From Sporothrix humicola (Eukaryota > Ascomycota > Sordariomycetes > Ophiostomatales > Ophiostomataceae): a stretch of 64,000 nucleotides of DNA. Both the position numbers and the translations under genes were made by a program. Where the stretch lies: assembly GCA_021396245.1 (NCBI GenBank), contig WNYE01000086.1, positions 1-64,000 of the forward strand, given 5' to 3'. The notes under the pieces are model-generated. The model was given only the letters and a program-made list of their open reading frames with translations. It had not been told where the DNA came from and searched no databases. Below are positions 21,988 to 31,853 of this stretch, one piece after another. Each line of letters starts with the position of its first letter. The first letter of the stretch is position 1.

Positions 21988-22908
21988 CTAGAACTTCATT
22001 GGTGCCATCGCCTTGACCGGCCCCGTGAAGCCCTCGCCCGTCGCCGCCGTCGTCTTGCCGCTGTCCGCCAGCAGAATCTGCCCGTTGACCGCCGACGCCA
22101 GGTCCGACGCCAGGAACGCGGCCACGTAGGCAATCTCCGCGGGCTCGGCCGTCCGGTTGTAGTACTTATGGGCTTGGCCCGCCTCGAACAGGCCGCCCCG
22201 CTCAAAGAACTTGGCGTGCGTGGCCTCGACGTCCTCGCGGCTGGCGTCGACCCGATACTCCTTGCCGGCTTCGGCGAGCGATGAGCTGGTGAGAATACTA
22301 GACTTTGTGCAGCCGGGGGCGACGCCGTTGACGCGGATGTTGGACGACGCCAGCTGGACCGACCCGCTCTCGACGATGCCGTTGCAGGCCTTCTTGACGG
22401 CCGTATACACGAGGTCGGCATACGCGCCGGCGAACGCGGCACACGACGATGTGATGACGATGCTGCCCTTTGAGACTGGCTTTTCGGGCGAGGTCACCGC
22501 CATGGCCTGGCTGCCGTACTTGACGGCCAGGTACGGCGCCTTTTGCATGACCTCGACGGCGCGCATAAAGTGGTCGCTGCCCAAATTGTCCAGGGACCGG
22601 TAGACGGCATAGCCGGCGTTGGCCAGGAAAAAGTCGAAGCGGCCGTGACTTCTCAAAATATCCTGGAGAATGGCGACGGTCTGCTCCTCAGAGGCCACGT
22701 CGAGAACACGGCCTTCCACAATTGTCGACAGGCCAAGGCCCTTGACCTCCTCTTTGAGAGAGTCAATCGACCCTAGGTTGAGATCACAAGCGTAGACGGC
22801 TGCGGCACCGGCCTGCGCCAAGGCAATCACCATGGACCGGCCGATGCCATACGCCGACCCGGCGCCCGTCACCAGTCCGACCTGGCCCTCGAGTGAGATG
22901 GCGAGCAT
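21988..22908 (-). CDS. Short-chain dehydrogenase/reductase (SDR)
   Basis: 306 residues, one exon. NAD(P)-dependent oxidoreductase with a Rossmann fold. Seen: the cofactor motif TGAGSAYGIG (residues 14-23), an acidic CDLN after beta-2, LDVASE, the LANAGY motif, active-site Ser in VITSSCAAFAGAY, catalytic YTAVK, then VNGVAPGCTKSSI and the C-terminal FLASDLASAVNGQIL typical of classical SDRs. The glycine motif is two residues longer than the usual TGxxxGIG. The last about 20 residues (EGFTGPVKAMAPMKF) are an extra tail. The gene is co-oriented with the FAH-family gene and with the downstream-lying regulator gene at 23.9-26.0 kb. Substrate unknown. Confidence 0.92.
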   Translation of the reverse strand: MLAISLEGQVGLVTGAGSAYGIGRSMVIALAQAGAAAVYACDLNLGSIDSLKEEVKGLGLSTIVEGRVLDVASEEQTVAILQDILRSHGRFDFFLANAGYAVYRSLDNLGSDHFMRAVEVMQKAPYLAVKYGSQAMAVTSPEKPVSKGSIVITSSCAAFAGAYADLVYTAVKKACNGIVESGSVQLASSNIRVNGVAPGCTKSSILTSSSLAEAGKEYRVDASREDVEATHAKFFERGGLFEAGQAHKYYNRTAEPAEIAYVAAFLASDLASAVNGQILLADSGKTTAATGEGFTGPVKAMAPMKF

Positions 22909-23858
22909 TTGTGTATAGAGGTGGGGTTGCTGGTGTTTAGGTAAGTTGTCGCTGAGAAGAGATAGAGTATCGTGAAATGTGGTGTCGTAGCTGTATGTCG
23001 TACTATATGATGTCTATGCTTGCTGAGATATTGCTATCATTTGGCACGATATTTGATGACAGCCGACCGAAATGCGCTCTGATATATCTGTGTTTGGTGT
23101 CGTTCCCCTCACAGCCTTCTTCTCCAGGAAAGTCTACACCCGGATTCAACGCGATGTTCGGTCGCACTATCGTTGATGGAGGAGTGATTTGGAGTAGCCT
23201 CGTGCCAGTTGGATTGTCTTCGCTCTTTCCTCTTTGTCCCTTTCCGCCTTATTTCTCGACTCTTGTCTTCGTATTCCATCATTATTCTCTTTTCTCACGG
23301 CCTGCAGACTGTCCATCATTTACTAACATACCGCCAGTCAATTAGCTGCTTTCTTGTTCCTTGTTTACCCCGCGGGTAGTAGAAATTATGAGAAGCACAA
23401 GTAGCAAAGAGTCGTCGTCGAATATTGTCCGAAAACCGTCCGCCTTTGACAGACAAAAAGTGGGTCCATTTCTATTCGTCGGTAGGCCGGATAAGGGGCA
23501 GCAATTTGGTGACAACAAATGGCCACGAATGGCCACGAATGACCACGAATGACCACGAATGACCACAACTACAGGTCAACTGAACAGGAAAACTGTATCT
23601 CTGGCGATCACAGTTGTAAGCAGAAACGGAAAGAGGCGCGTGTCGAACAAATTTACTAAGAGAGTTTCTGTCGAATCAATATTGACGCAATAAATACCAA
23701 CGAGGGCCTGCATCTCAAAAAAAGCCAACGTGATTACGGCGTAAGTGACCAAATGTTGGCATGTCTGCAGGTCATATTGATACGAATAATAGCCTTAGAG
23801 TGTAAAGGGATATAAACCCAAGAGGCACAAAATTTCTATTGACTGTTATTGGCTGTTC
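22909..23858. other. Intergenic region with a 10-bp tandem repeat
   Basis: No gene supported. The main structure is the ggccacgaat/gaccacgaat array at 23521-23565. The stretch 23640-23860 is AT-rich and borders the regulator's 3' end. Confidence 0.55.
23521..23566. repeat. 10-bp tandem repeat, about 4.6 copies
   Basis: Units ggccacgaat, ggccacgaat, gaccacgaat, gaccacgaat and gaccac follow one another without gaps. A minisatellite between the SDR and regulator genes. Confidence 0.85.
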
Positions 23859-26000
23859 TCAGCAAAAGCCAAAAATGAAAGGATCCGTCTCCAACGCCGG
23901 CAGGTCCATATTGTTCATGTTTATATTTACATTCATGGCCAGCGCATCATCAAAGCTACCAGTCAGGCCAGCTACGCCCGGTTGCGTTTGAATCTGCGTG
24001 TCGGTCTCTACTTCCGTCTCCGGGTCCGTCTCCGGGGACGAGAACTGTGATGACAGCTGCAGCTGTAGTGGCGTCGGCAGGTCCAGGTCGGTAATGTCTT
24101 GGACGACGTCTTGGACGATGTCTTGCGTGGATGCGTGCTCATCGGTTGCCGGCAGCATCAGCGGCCAGGAAGATGTGGGCGATCCTAAAGACAAGGATGG
24201 CGTAGACCCGACGACGGGCAACAAGACCTCGGCCATGCGGCTGTGCAGCCGCCCGAGGAAGACCGAGTCGGCGCCGCCGACGCTGGCCAGCACTCTCTCC
24301 AGGCCGTGCAGCGTGTCGCGGGAGCCTCCAATTCCGTGGGCGTTTGAATGTCTGATTTCGTGTCCACTCGCACCCCCATTGCAGGCTAAGACGTCCAGCA
24401 GGCTGTCCGCGATGCGAAACACCTTGAGCTCCATGCCGTAGCCGTGGGCGCGGATGGACTCGGGGGTGACGGACGAAAAGAAGCCGAGCATGGAGTGGGC
24501 CACCAGGGCGGGCAGAAGCATAGAGAATGCCACGGAGGAATGGTCATTATTGTCATCGCCCGGACCCGGGAGGGCGGACGACATGACAAAGTGGCGGACC
24601 GAGTATTCCCACAGTAAAATGCGGATCCAGTTGCGCGTCACGAAAAGGTCGACCCTCTGTGTTTCGTCAGAGGTATCGACGCTCCTGTCATCCTTCTCCC
24701 TCTCCTTGACCTGCCCCAGATCTGACTGGAAGAGAGTGACGCGCCGGCGGGTTTCAAGTTGCCGGTCATCCAGGAGATTGCTGGCCGACGCCTCGACCGA
24801 CGGCGGCTCGATAAGGTCGCCGTCTAGTAGTGTGAACAGGTGGGTGAGATCGAGGAAGGAGGCCATTGCTCCGGGGCCTGTGGAAGCGGGCCTCTCTCGG
24901 ATCGGCCGCAGGATTGGCGGCAGCCCGTGCTGGATGCAGTACGTGCGCTCCGACACAAAGAGCACCCAGTACACCCTCAACCGCAGCTGTCGCTCTTCAC
25001 CACGGATCGAGGCGTCCAGCCTGTCCAAACCCAGCATGTGCGCTTGTGTCAGCGCTTCACGGAGGCAAAAACCCGCCGTCCGCAGCCGCCCGGCATTGGC
25101 ATAGTAGACGTGCAGAAAGAAGGAGCTCAGCAAAGACGAAACAGAAAGGTGTTCGCGGGAGTCGTGGCGTGTGCGAAAGTGCTCGGCGTCGGCGGCGAAC
25201 CTGTGGGAGGAGGTGTTGGTAGAGGCGTTGAAAGAAGATGAAGGAGGGAGGTGTTCGGGAAGTCGTAGTTGGGCGATCACGGCGGCACAGGCGGCAGCCG
25301 CGAGTGTCCACGCCTCGTAGTCGTAGTGGGACGTGTTGTCGTCTTCGACATCATCCTCGCCGGCGTCATCCGTCAACCGTCTTACCAGATCGTCGCAGTT
25401 GATGATCGGCCACACCGAGTAGACGCGCGTCCGGAACACCTCGAGGAACCGGCAGTAGGCCGCCACTGGCAACCGTCTATACACCGCCGGCGGGCCGTGC
25501 CACTGCACGGGCGTTTGCGGTGTTTGGAAGGCGATGGACGACGCCGGCAACGGCGTCAACGGAAGGGGTGTCGACTCTATGCTCTCGGGACTCTCTTTGG
25601 GTGTTTCCTTCTCGCTTTCAAGATGATTCTGCTCGTCCCCTTCTTGCAACCTCCGCTGAAAGGTCCTGATCTTGTTGTTGGTCGTCTGTCGGGGCCCCTT
25701 TGGCCCGCGTTTTCGCTTGACCCTGAGAGTCGTGCAGGCCAGCGACCGCTTCTGGCACTCGCTGCAAGGGCCCGGCCGCTGCTCGTTGGCGTCGCACTTT
25801 ACGCGCCGCAGCGCGCAGCCGTCGCACGTGTTGGAGGCTCTCATTCTGGGGAGGGAAGGGGGAGGTTGTGAAATTGTGACCGGTTGCTGTTCCCTACTCC
25901 GATCAAGGAGATCAAGATCTCCAAGCGTGTCCATGGTGTCCATGCGACTCCCGCTTTTATTATTCGGTATATATTTGTGTCTGTCTACTTTTGTCTCCAT
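23859..26000 (-). CDS. Zn2Cys6 transcription factor, candidate activator of the adjacent permease/GH31 genes
   Basis: 713 residues, one exon, ATG at 26000 (a second in-frame Met lies 19 codons in). The zinc cluster is C59-X2-C62-X6-C69-X9-C79-X2-C82-X6-C89 (SNTCDGCALRRVKCDANEQR), followed by the basic linker RVKRKRGPKGPR. The fungal-specific middle domain lies at about residues 170-420, with AYCRFLEVFRTRVYSVWPII, LREALTQAHMLGLDRLD and LRLRVYWVLFVSERTYCIQ. The C-terminus is acidic and Thr/Gln-rich, with a hydrophobic end (PALETDPFIFGFC) that could be an activation segment. It is transcribed divergently from the alpha-glucoside permease across a 1.3-kb shared promoter, the arrangement of MAL-type loci in yeasts and aspergilli. 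The regulatory link is inferred from position and family, not shown. Confidence 0.9.
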   Translation of the reverse strand: METKVDRHKYIPNNKSGSRMDTMDTLGDLDLLDRSREQQPVTISQPPPSLPRMRASNTCDGCALRRVKCDANEQRPGPCSECQKRSLACTTLRVKRKRGPKGPRQTTNNKIRTFQRRLQEGDEQNHLESEKETPKESPESIESTPLPLTPLPASSIAFQTPQTPVQWHGPPAVYRRLPVAAYCRFLEVFRTRVYSVWPIINCDDLVRRLTDDAGEDDVEDDNTSHYDYEAWTLAAAACAAVIAQLRLPEHLPPSSSFNASTNTSSHRFAADAEHFRTRHDSREHLSVSSLLSSFFLHVYYANAGRLRTAGFCLREALTQAHMLGLDRLDASIRGEERQLRLRVYWVLFVSERTYCIQHGLPPILRPIRERPASTGPGAMASFLDLTHLFTLLDGDLIEPPSVEASASNLLDDRQLETRRRVTLFQSDLGQVKEREKDDRSVDTSDETQRVDLFVTRNWIRILLWEYSVRHFVMSSALPGPGDDNNDHSSVAFSMLLPALVAHSMLGFFSSVTPESIRAHGYGMELKVFRIADSLLDVLACNGGASGHEIRHSNAHGIGGSRDTLHGLERVLASVGGADSVFLGRLHSRMAEVLLPVVGSTPSLSLGSPTSSWPLMLPATDEHASTQDIVQDVVQDITDLDLPTPLQLQLSSQFSSPETDPETEVETDTQIQTQPGVAGLTGSFDDALAMNVNINMNNMDLPALETDPFIFGFC

Positions 26001-27274
26001 GTTTTCTTGTTCCCCATCTTTTTGTTCTCAATATAACGATACTCCGTATCGCGTGCTTTCTGAAAAGTGTGGAGAGACACGAGAGGAGAGGAGCAGGCGA
26101 GAGGGGAAAGGGGAAAGGGTTAGGTTGACGGGGACAAAAGCAAAAGAAGCACCGAGGCTAATGCACGGTGGACGACCAACCCAAACGAGTAAGTATCTCC
26201 AACCTAGCACCCCAACACCACCTCAGTACCGGCCGGCAGAATTTCTCGCATCAGTTGTCCAAGTAGGAAAACACAGAGGAGAACACTGAATCACACGTGT
26301 CACAAGGCTAACTGAAAGTTTTCCCCGTTGAATTGCATCGACTTCCCCATCGTTTGCTGAATATTATATTTTCTACCATTGTCCTTCACACTAAAACAGG
26401 TACTACTGCGTGAAGGTCAAACTAACAGTCAACCTAAAGGACTAAAACACGACTATGCTCGACTTTTCTCGGCTTTTTCTAAACCCAACTCTTGGCTCTC
26501 TTTGAGCCCCTGTTGGTGTACCGTTGGTGTACATTTTGCGCCTCGCGGGTCGTGCCTCTGGTGGCTTTTTGAGTCTGTAGCCACTTCTGTCCCCCACCCA
26601 CGATTGGTCCGCTTAAACTTTTCGCTTGAATTTCTCGCGTTAATCCGCGAGAACGGCGACCCTCAGCTTGGTCGCCACATGGGGGACTGCTAACGACGAA
26701 CGTCTTTTCGACAGCTGAATTGTCTCATTGGTCCCCGCATTGAACAGGATCCAGACTGGATCAGGCATTGGGCCCAGACATGTGGTCCAGAATTGCAGTC
26801 GCATGCAGACCTTGCACATCTGGGGATCTGGGGATTATGGGGTGGTATTCTGAAGTTTTCGTTCCTCTAGTGCTTTTTTTCGCGTGGTTTTCTCGTGATG
26901 TCCCCATGCTTTTTGAATTTATTTTCTTTTTCTTTTGAATGTCCACCCTCCATTTCCCCCTTCTCTCGGCAGCCAATCACCAACACTGTCCCCAGGCTCA
27001 TGCGCTGTCGACACAAACAGCGGGGGTGAGGAACTACTGAAAAAAAGACGAAAAAGTCTGGAATGACGGTCGACTCCGGTGATGCTTGATATATCGAGGC
27101 TGTCTTTTGATATTCACTTTGGACATCTGAATATATAAACAAGCTGCGCGGCCGCCCTGATCTGCAGATCCTCCAGACTTCATCCACTCTTTACCTTCTC
27201 TCGACAGAGACACTATTTTTCTTTTCCTTCTTTTTTGCATTCTCATCATCGACAGCCCCCAACTCCACCCCAAC
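26001..27274. promoter_or_regulatory. Divergent promoter region between regulator and alpha-glucoside permease
   Basis: The only spacer between two divergent genes that probably work together. It contains a TATA box for the permease (27132-27139) and CGG/CCG triplets that Zn2Cys6 factors could bind, such as CCG-N6-CGG at 26645-26656. Which, if any, of these triplets is a functional site cannot be told from sequence. Confidence 0.5.
27132..27139 (+). promoter_or_regulatory. TATA box of the alpha-glucoside permease
   Basis: TATATAAA about 136 bp upstream of the permease ATG, followed by a CT-rich leader that ends in CCAACATGG at the start codon. Confidence 0.6.
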
Positions 27275-28897
27275 ATGGCCGACATTACTGCCGCGGACTT
27301 GCCCGGCAAGACGACCATGCAGGACATCTCGCACGATGCCGAGACGGCGACGGCGGTCGAGAAGAGCATGGGCATCATGGAGGCCATCCGCAAGTACCCC
27401 AAGGCTGTCTTTTTTTCTTTCACCTTGTCGCTCTGCGTCATCATGGAGGGCTATGATACCGCTCTTCTCGGCAACTTTTACGGTCTCCCCCAGTTCAACC
27501 AGCGGTTCGGGCACGAGCTCGAGGATGGCGAGTGGCAGCTGACGTCGAGCTGGCAGTCGGGCCTGCAGAACGGCACGCAGGTCGGGCAGATGCTGGGCCT
27601 GCTGTTGGCGGGCTTGATTGCGGACCGCTGGGGTTACCGCAAGACGCTGATTGGCGCGCTGTTCATGACGATTGGCCTGATTTTCTTGTTCTTCTTTGCG
27701 CAGAACATTGGCATGCTCTTTGCGGCCGAGCTGCTGTGCGGTCTGCCCTGGGGCGCGTTCCAGACGCTGACGACGACGTATGCGGCGGACGTCACGCCGA
27801 TCCCGCTGCGTCCGCTGCTGACGACCTATGTCAACATGTGCTGGGTCATTGGCCAGTTTCTGGCGACCGGCGTTCTCAGAGGCCTGCTCCACCGCAAGGA
27901 CGACTGGGCGTGGCGCATCCCGTACGCCATCCAGTGGGTGTTCCCGCCCATTATCATTGTCGGCATCCTCTTTGCCCCCGAGAGTCCCATCTGGCTCGTC
28001 CGCAAGGGTAGAATTGAGGAGGCCAAAAAGGCCCTGCGCAAACTCACCACGGCCAGCGGCATGTCCGACACGGAAATCGAGCAGACCGTCGCCATGTACG
28101 TGCACACCAACGCGCTCGAAAAGACGCTGACCGAAGGCACGTCCTACTGGGACTGCCTGCGCGGGCCCAACCGCCGCCGCACCGAGATTGCCTGCGCCGT
28201 CTGGGTCGCCCAGGTCGCCTGCGGTATCTGGTTTGGCGGCAACGTTGTTTATTTCCTGGAGCAGGCCGGCTTCGCGCCCGAAAAGTCGTTTGACTTTGGC
28301 GTCGGCGAGAATGCCATTGCTCTCGTGGGTACCATGCTCGCCTGGTTCGTCATTCCTAGGCTGGGCAGACGTACCCTCTTTGTCGGCGGCCTCACCATCA
28401 TGTGCACAATCCTCCTGGCCGTCGGCTTCATGGGCATCCCCGCCATCAGCCCCAGCATCGGCTACGCCTCGGGCTCGCTCATGATGGTCTTTGTCTTCTC
28501 GTACGACATGACCGTCGGCCCCGTCTGCTACTGTCTCGTCGCCGAGGTCCCGTCCACCCGTCTGCGCATCAAGACGGTCGTCCTCGCCCGCAACGCGTAC
28601 CTCATCGCGTCCCTCGTCGCCAACTTTTTGAATCCCCCCATCCTCAACCCCTCCGCCTGGAACCTGCGCGGCAAGGGCGGCTTCATCTGGGCCGGCCTGT
28701 GCTTCCTGACCTTGGTCTGGACCTACTTCCGCCTGCCCGAGACCACCGGCCGCTCGGCCGCCGAGCTCGACCTCCTGTTTGAAGAAGGCGTCCCCGCTCG
28801 CCAGTTTCACAAGGCCACCGCCGACCCCTTCCACGGCCACGTTGGCGAAAAGGCTGCCGACGAGGCCGCCACGGAGATCCAGGTGGAGAAGGTGTAA
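27275..28897 (+). CDS. MFS alpha-glucoside/maltose-type sugar:H+ symporter
   Basis: 540 residues, one exon. Twelve hydrophobic segments of the sugar-porter MFS family. The N-terminal block EGYDTALLGNFYGLPQFNQRFG and SSWQSGLQNGTQVGQMLGLL are characteristic of fungal MAL/AGT alpha-glucoside permeases. Other motifs: IADRWGYRKTL (MFS motif A), APESPIWLVRKGRIEEA at the central loop, and LPETTGRSAAELDLLFEEGV at the C-terminus. These carriers import maltose, trehalose, sucrose or related alpha-glucosides across the plasma membrane with protons. The gene lies between a divergent Zn2Cys6 regulator and a convergent cytosolic GH31 glycosidase, which together form a plausible uptake and hydrolysis unit. 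The exact sugar is not deducible. Confidence 0.93.
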   Translation: MADITAADLPGKTTMQDISHDAETATAVEKSMGIMEAIRKYPKAVFFSFTLSLCVIMEGYDTALLGNFYGLPQFNQRFGHELEDGEWQLTSSWQSGLQNGTQVGQMLGLLLAGLIADRWGYRKTLIGALFMTIGLIFLFFFAQNIGMLFAAELLCGLPWGAFQTLTTTYAADVTPIPLRPLLTTYVNMCWVIGQFLATGVLRGLLHRKDDWAWRIPYAIQWVFPPIIIVGILFAPESPIWLVRKGRIEEAKKALRKLTTASGMSDTEIEQTVAMYVHTNALEKTLTEGTSYWDCLRGPNRRRTEIACAVWVAQVACGIWFGGNVVYFLEQAGFAPEKSFDFGVGENAIALVGTMLAWFVIPRLGRRTLFVGGLTIMCTILLAVGFMGIPAISPSIGYASGSLMMVFVFSYDMTVGPVCYCLVAEVPSTRLRIKTVVLARNAYLIASLVANFLNPPILNPSAWNLRGKGGFIWAGLCFLTLVWTYFRLPETTGRSAAELDLLFEEGVPARQFHKATADPFHGHVGEKAADEAATEIQVEKV

Positions 28898-29471
28898 GGT
28901 GAAAGGAGAGTGAGTGATTCTGTTGGGTGGTATTTTCAGAACAGGACGAGAGGGCAAGAGAAGACGGATTATTTGGAGGCTTGCAACATTTGCTTCACTT
29001 CACTTCTCTCTCTTTCTTTACATAGCTATGAGCACTGCTTAGTTTGATAGTTTAATCAAATCTACTTGTGCAAGACACATTAGCAAAAGGATCATTGTTG
29101 AAAAGTGTTGTGTATTTCAAGGACAACTACTAAATAGGAAGAAAGTGGGTCTCCTGTTGTTTTCTTCACATCTTCCTCCCTTTGCCTTTTCTTGTCATAC
29201 TCACTTCCCATCTCTTCTTTCTTCCTCTATTGCTCTCCTTATCTTATTCCCACTTCAGTTAGCTTCTTCTCTTCCCTCCGTATATGTTTCTCGCAAGAAT
29301 AAAATCAAAGCCAACAAAATCTCACAATCAACAGAAATCAAGATTGGCACAAACCAATTCACAACAGTCAAGTAATTACGATATAGTGTAAATTCAAATA
29401 TGCAAACTCTATCAGTACGAGAGAAAAGAAAACTAATTTAAAAAAAAATCAAAACAGATTCAGATCGTAGT
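28898..29471. other. Convergent spacer between permease and GH31 genes
   Basis: AT-rich 3' sequence of both genes with a CT-rich stretch near 29150-29280. No gene. Confidence 0.6.
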
Positions 29472-31853
29472 TCACACTTTAACTCTCCCATCTGCGGCCA
29501 GCAACTCCACGACAGGCCCGACGAGTGCCTCATCCAGCCCAAGACTCAACAGTCGACCCAGCTTGACACCGGCGGGCTGGTCCTGGGTGGCAACCTTCCA
29601 GATGTGGTCCTTGGTGGCGAACTCGGCCTGCAGGTCGAGCAGCATGCTGCTGATTGTCTGCTGGTGGTCGAGGACGGCCAGTTGGGGATCGGGGCCAATG
29701 TCGATGGTGGCAGACTTGCAGCCAGCAGGGAGTGAGGGGAGGTTGACCACAACACCAACAGGCGATGAGATGTTGTCGACGACGGCCTCCACAAGAGCAC
29801 CGTCAACAGATACGGCAATAAGACGGTCAATACCCAAAGAGACAAAGCGGAAAGACCACTTCTTGGCGGACAGGTCGTCTCCAGTCAGAGTGAGCTGTCC
29901 GTCCTTCTGAGAGAAGTTGATGTCGACAATGCGGTCTGTAGAAGCGCCCGTGTTTTTGGCATCATCCTGCGAGTCCTCCAGGAGACGGAACTGCCCATCC
30001 TGGCCAACGACCACCAGCACTTCAAGAGACGTCGGGTTTCCACAACCATTTTCCGGCTGCAACTCTCCATCGAGCGGCACAATGGCTCCTTCCGGCGCCA
30101 GGACGGGCACACTCTCCAGCGTGCGGTACATGTCAATCTCGCGGTCGCCGTCATAGACAACACCCGTAAACAGGTCCACATGGCGGGTAGGCGGCACCCA
30201 CACCTTGATCTTGGCGCGGCCGGTGCGGCTGTCCCGTGGAGTTACGACGGGCGCCACAATCAGAGACGGGCCGAACGAGTACTCGTTGGGATACTCGTAC
30301 GCCTCGTCGCGGTCGGGGTGCGCCCAGTAGAGCGGCCGAGCAAGAGGCAGGTCCGAGGGCGACGAGTAGAGGTACGGCACGAGGCGGTGTCTCAGCTGCA
30401 TGGCCCGCATCATGGCCTGCTGGTGTTCGCCCCGGAACAGCCACGGCTCTTTGGACGCCCACGGGCTGTTGGACGAGTGCAGCCGGAGGATCGGTGAGAA
30501 AACACCCAGCTGCAGCCAGCGCGTGGCGAGCTCGTCGTCCCGGACGCCGTGCATGTGCCCGCCAATGTCGTGCGACCACCAGCCGAAGCCGATGTTGGCG
30601 GCCGTGGCCGTGAATTCCGGTTGGAAGGCGAGCGAGGCCCAAGTAGTAATAGAATCGCCGGAGAAGCCGACGGGGTAGCGGTGGCTGCCGGGGCCGGCAT
30701 ATCTTGAAAAGATGAGGCCGTTGCTTTGCGTCTGCTGAACATTGTCCAGGTAATGGAAGTGGTTCAACAACCACAGGGGATCCAAGCCGGGCACTCTCGA
30801 CAAATCGCCCTGCTGCCAGTCGATCCACCAAAAGTCGCAGGCCTGCTTCTCCAAGGCACGGTGCAGCACGTTGAGCCAGACGTCCATAAACTTGGGGTCG
30901 GTGGGGTCAAAGGCAATCGGGAGTTTCGTGGCGGGGTCTCTTCCGAGGGCTTCCGCCATCTCCTTGTACAGGTCCTCGTGGTGGTGGACACCACCGTGGG
31001 GATGGTCGTTGAGGGTCACCTTAAGGCGACGCTTGTGAAGCTCTTTTCCGAAGCCCTCTGGATCCGGAAAGAGCGCGTCGTTCCAGGTGTAGCCGGTCCA
31101 CCCGGCATGCGGCACGCGGTCGTCCCTCACCAGATGCCAGTCCATGTCAACGACGGCCACGGACAACGGAATCTTTTCAGAGGCAAACCTGTCCATCAAC
31201 TCGAGGTAGCTCTCGGCCGAGTACTGGTAGAACCGGGACCACCAGTTGCCCAGGGCCCAGCGGGGGATGCGCGGCTGCGGGCCAGAGATGGCGTAGAACG
31301 CGCGCATCGCCGCAGTGTAGTCGCGGCCATAACAAAACAGATAGCCGTCGATTCTCTCCCCAGACCGCCGCGGCGCCACGAACCCCTGGCCGTCAAAGAG
31401 CATGCTCCGGCTGTCGTCCAGCGCCGCATAGCCCGACCGCGACAGGATGCCCTGCCCCATATCGCAGCGCCCGTCGACCTCGTCGAGCGTGCGCGCTGTT
31501 CCTCCTAAATTGGTGCTGTCAAGACTGCCAAACCGCCACTCGGCGCCCCAGAGCGTCACCTTGGCGGGGAAGGCCACGTGCAGCCCGTGGGCGCTGAAGC
31601 GCTGCTTGTCGTAGGTGAGGTGAAGCGTGGGTGTGATGATTTGGAGGCACTCGTCCGTCTCGTCCACCTGGAACTCTGGCAGCGCAAACCTGCGATTCAA
31701 AGCAAACGTCGACGCCCGGTCTTCAAACACGCCGTCCGCCGCCCACTCGTACCGCAGCACATGCTCGCCCAGCAGCGTGAACCGGTACTGCGGGCCCGTC
31801 ACGGTTGCCGCCGCGTCCGCCACGGGGTCGCTCGCAAATGTGTACTTGTCCAT
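29472..31853 (-). CDS. GH31 family glycoside hydrolase, intracellular (alpha-glucosidase/alpha-xylosidase type)
   Basis: 793 residues from the ATG at 31853 (MDKYTFASDPVADAAATVTG), the start I associate with this GH31 group; the frame is open 27 codons further upstream to 31934. GH31 enzymes are retaining alpha-glycosidases. Order: N-terminal beta-sandwich (YRFTLLGEHVLRYEWAADG), then the (beta/alpha)8 barrel with RIPRWALGNWWSRFYQYSAE and VAVVDMDWH, the nucleophile in FWWIDWQQGD (Asp345), the acid/base in GFSGDSITTW (Asp400), SHDIGGHMHG and LRLHSSNSPW, then C-terminal beta domains. No signal peptide is visible, so it should act in the cytosol on an imported sugar. It lies tail to tail with the alpha-glucoside permease, which supports hydrolysis of an imported alpha-glycoside. 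Alpha-xylosidase activity is an alternative. Confidence 0.9.
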   Translation of the reverse strand: MDKYTFASDPVADAAATVTGPQYRFTLLGEHVLRYEWAADGVFEDRASTFALNRRFALPEFQVDETDECLQIITPTLHLTYDKQRFSAHGLHVAFPAKVTLWGAEWRFGSLDSTNLGGTARTLDEVDGRCDMGQGILSRSGYAALDDSRSMLFDGQGFVAPRRSGERIDGYLFCYGRDYTAAMRAFYAISGPQPRIPRWALGNWWSRFYQYSAESYLELMDRFASEKIPLSVAVVDMDWHLVRDDRVPHAGWTGYTWNDALFPDPEGFGKELHKRRLKVTLNDHPHGGVHHHEDLYKEMAEALGRDPATKLPIAFDPTDPKFMDVWLNVLHRALEKQACDFWWIDWQQGDLSRVPGLDPLWLLNHFHYLDNVQQTQSNGLIFSRYAGPGSHRYPVGFSGDSITTWASLAFQPEFTATAANIGFGWWSHDIGGHMHGVRDDELATRWLQLGVFSPILRLHSSNSPWASKEPWLFRGEHQQAMMRAMQLRHRLVPYLYSSPSDLPLARPLYWAHPDRDEAYEYPNEYSFGPSLIVAPVVTPRDSRTGRAKIKVWVPPTRHVDLFTGVVYDGDREIDMYRTLESVPVLAPEGAIVPLDGELQPENGCGNPTSLEVLVVVGQDGQFRLLEDSQDDAKNTGASTDRIVDINFSQKDGQLTLTGDDLSAKKWSFRFVSLGIDRLIAVSVDGALVEAVVDNISSPVGVVVNLPSLPAGCKSATIDIGPDPQLAVLDHQQTISSMLLDLQAEFATKDHIWKVATQDQPAGVKLGRLLSLGLDEALVGPVVELLAADGRVKV

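Noticed and set aside
23521..23566. CRISPR-like array
   Set aside because: The repeats are 10 bp with no spacers, in a eukaryotic genome. It is a simple tandem repeat.
27191..28957. 588-codon open frame on the minus strand
   Set aside because: Antisense to the alpha-glucoside permease; no domain and composition typical of a codon-bias shadow.
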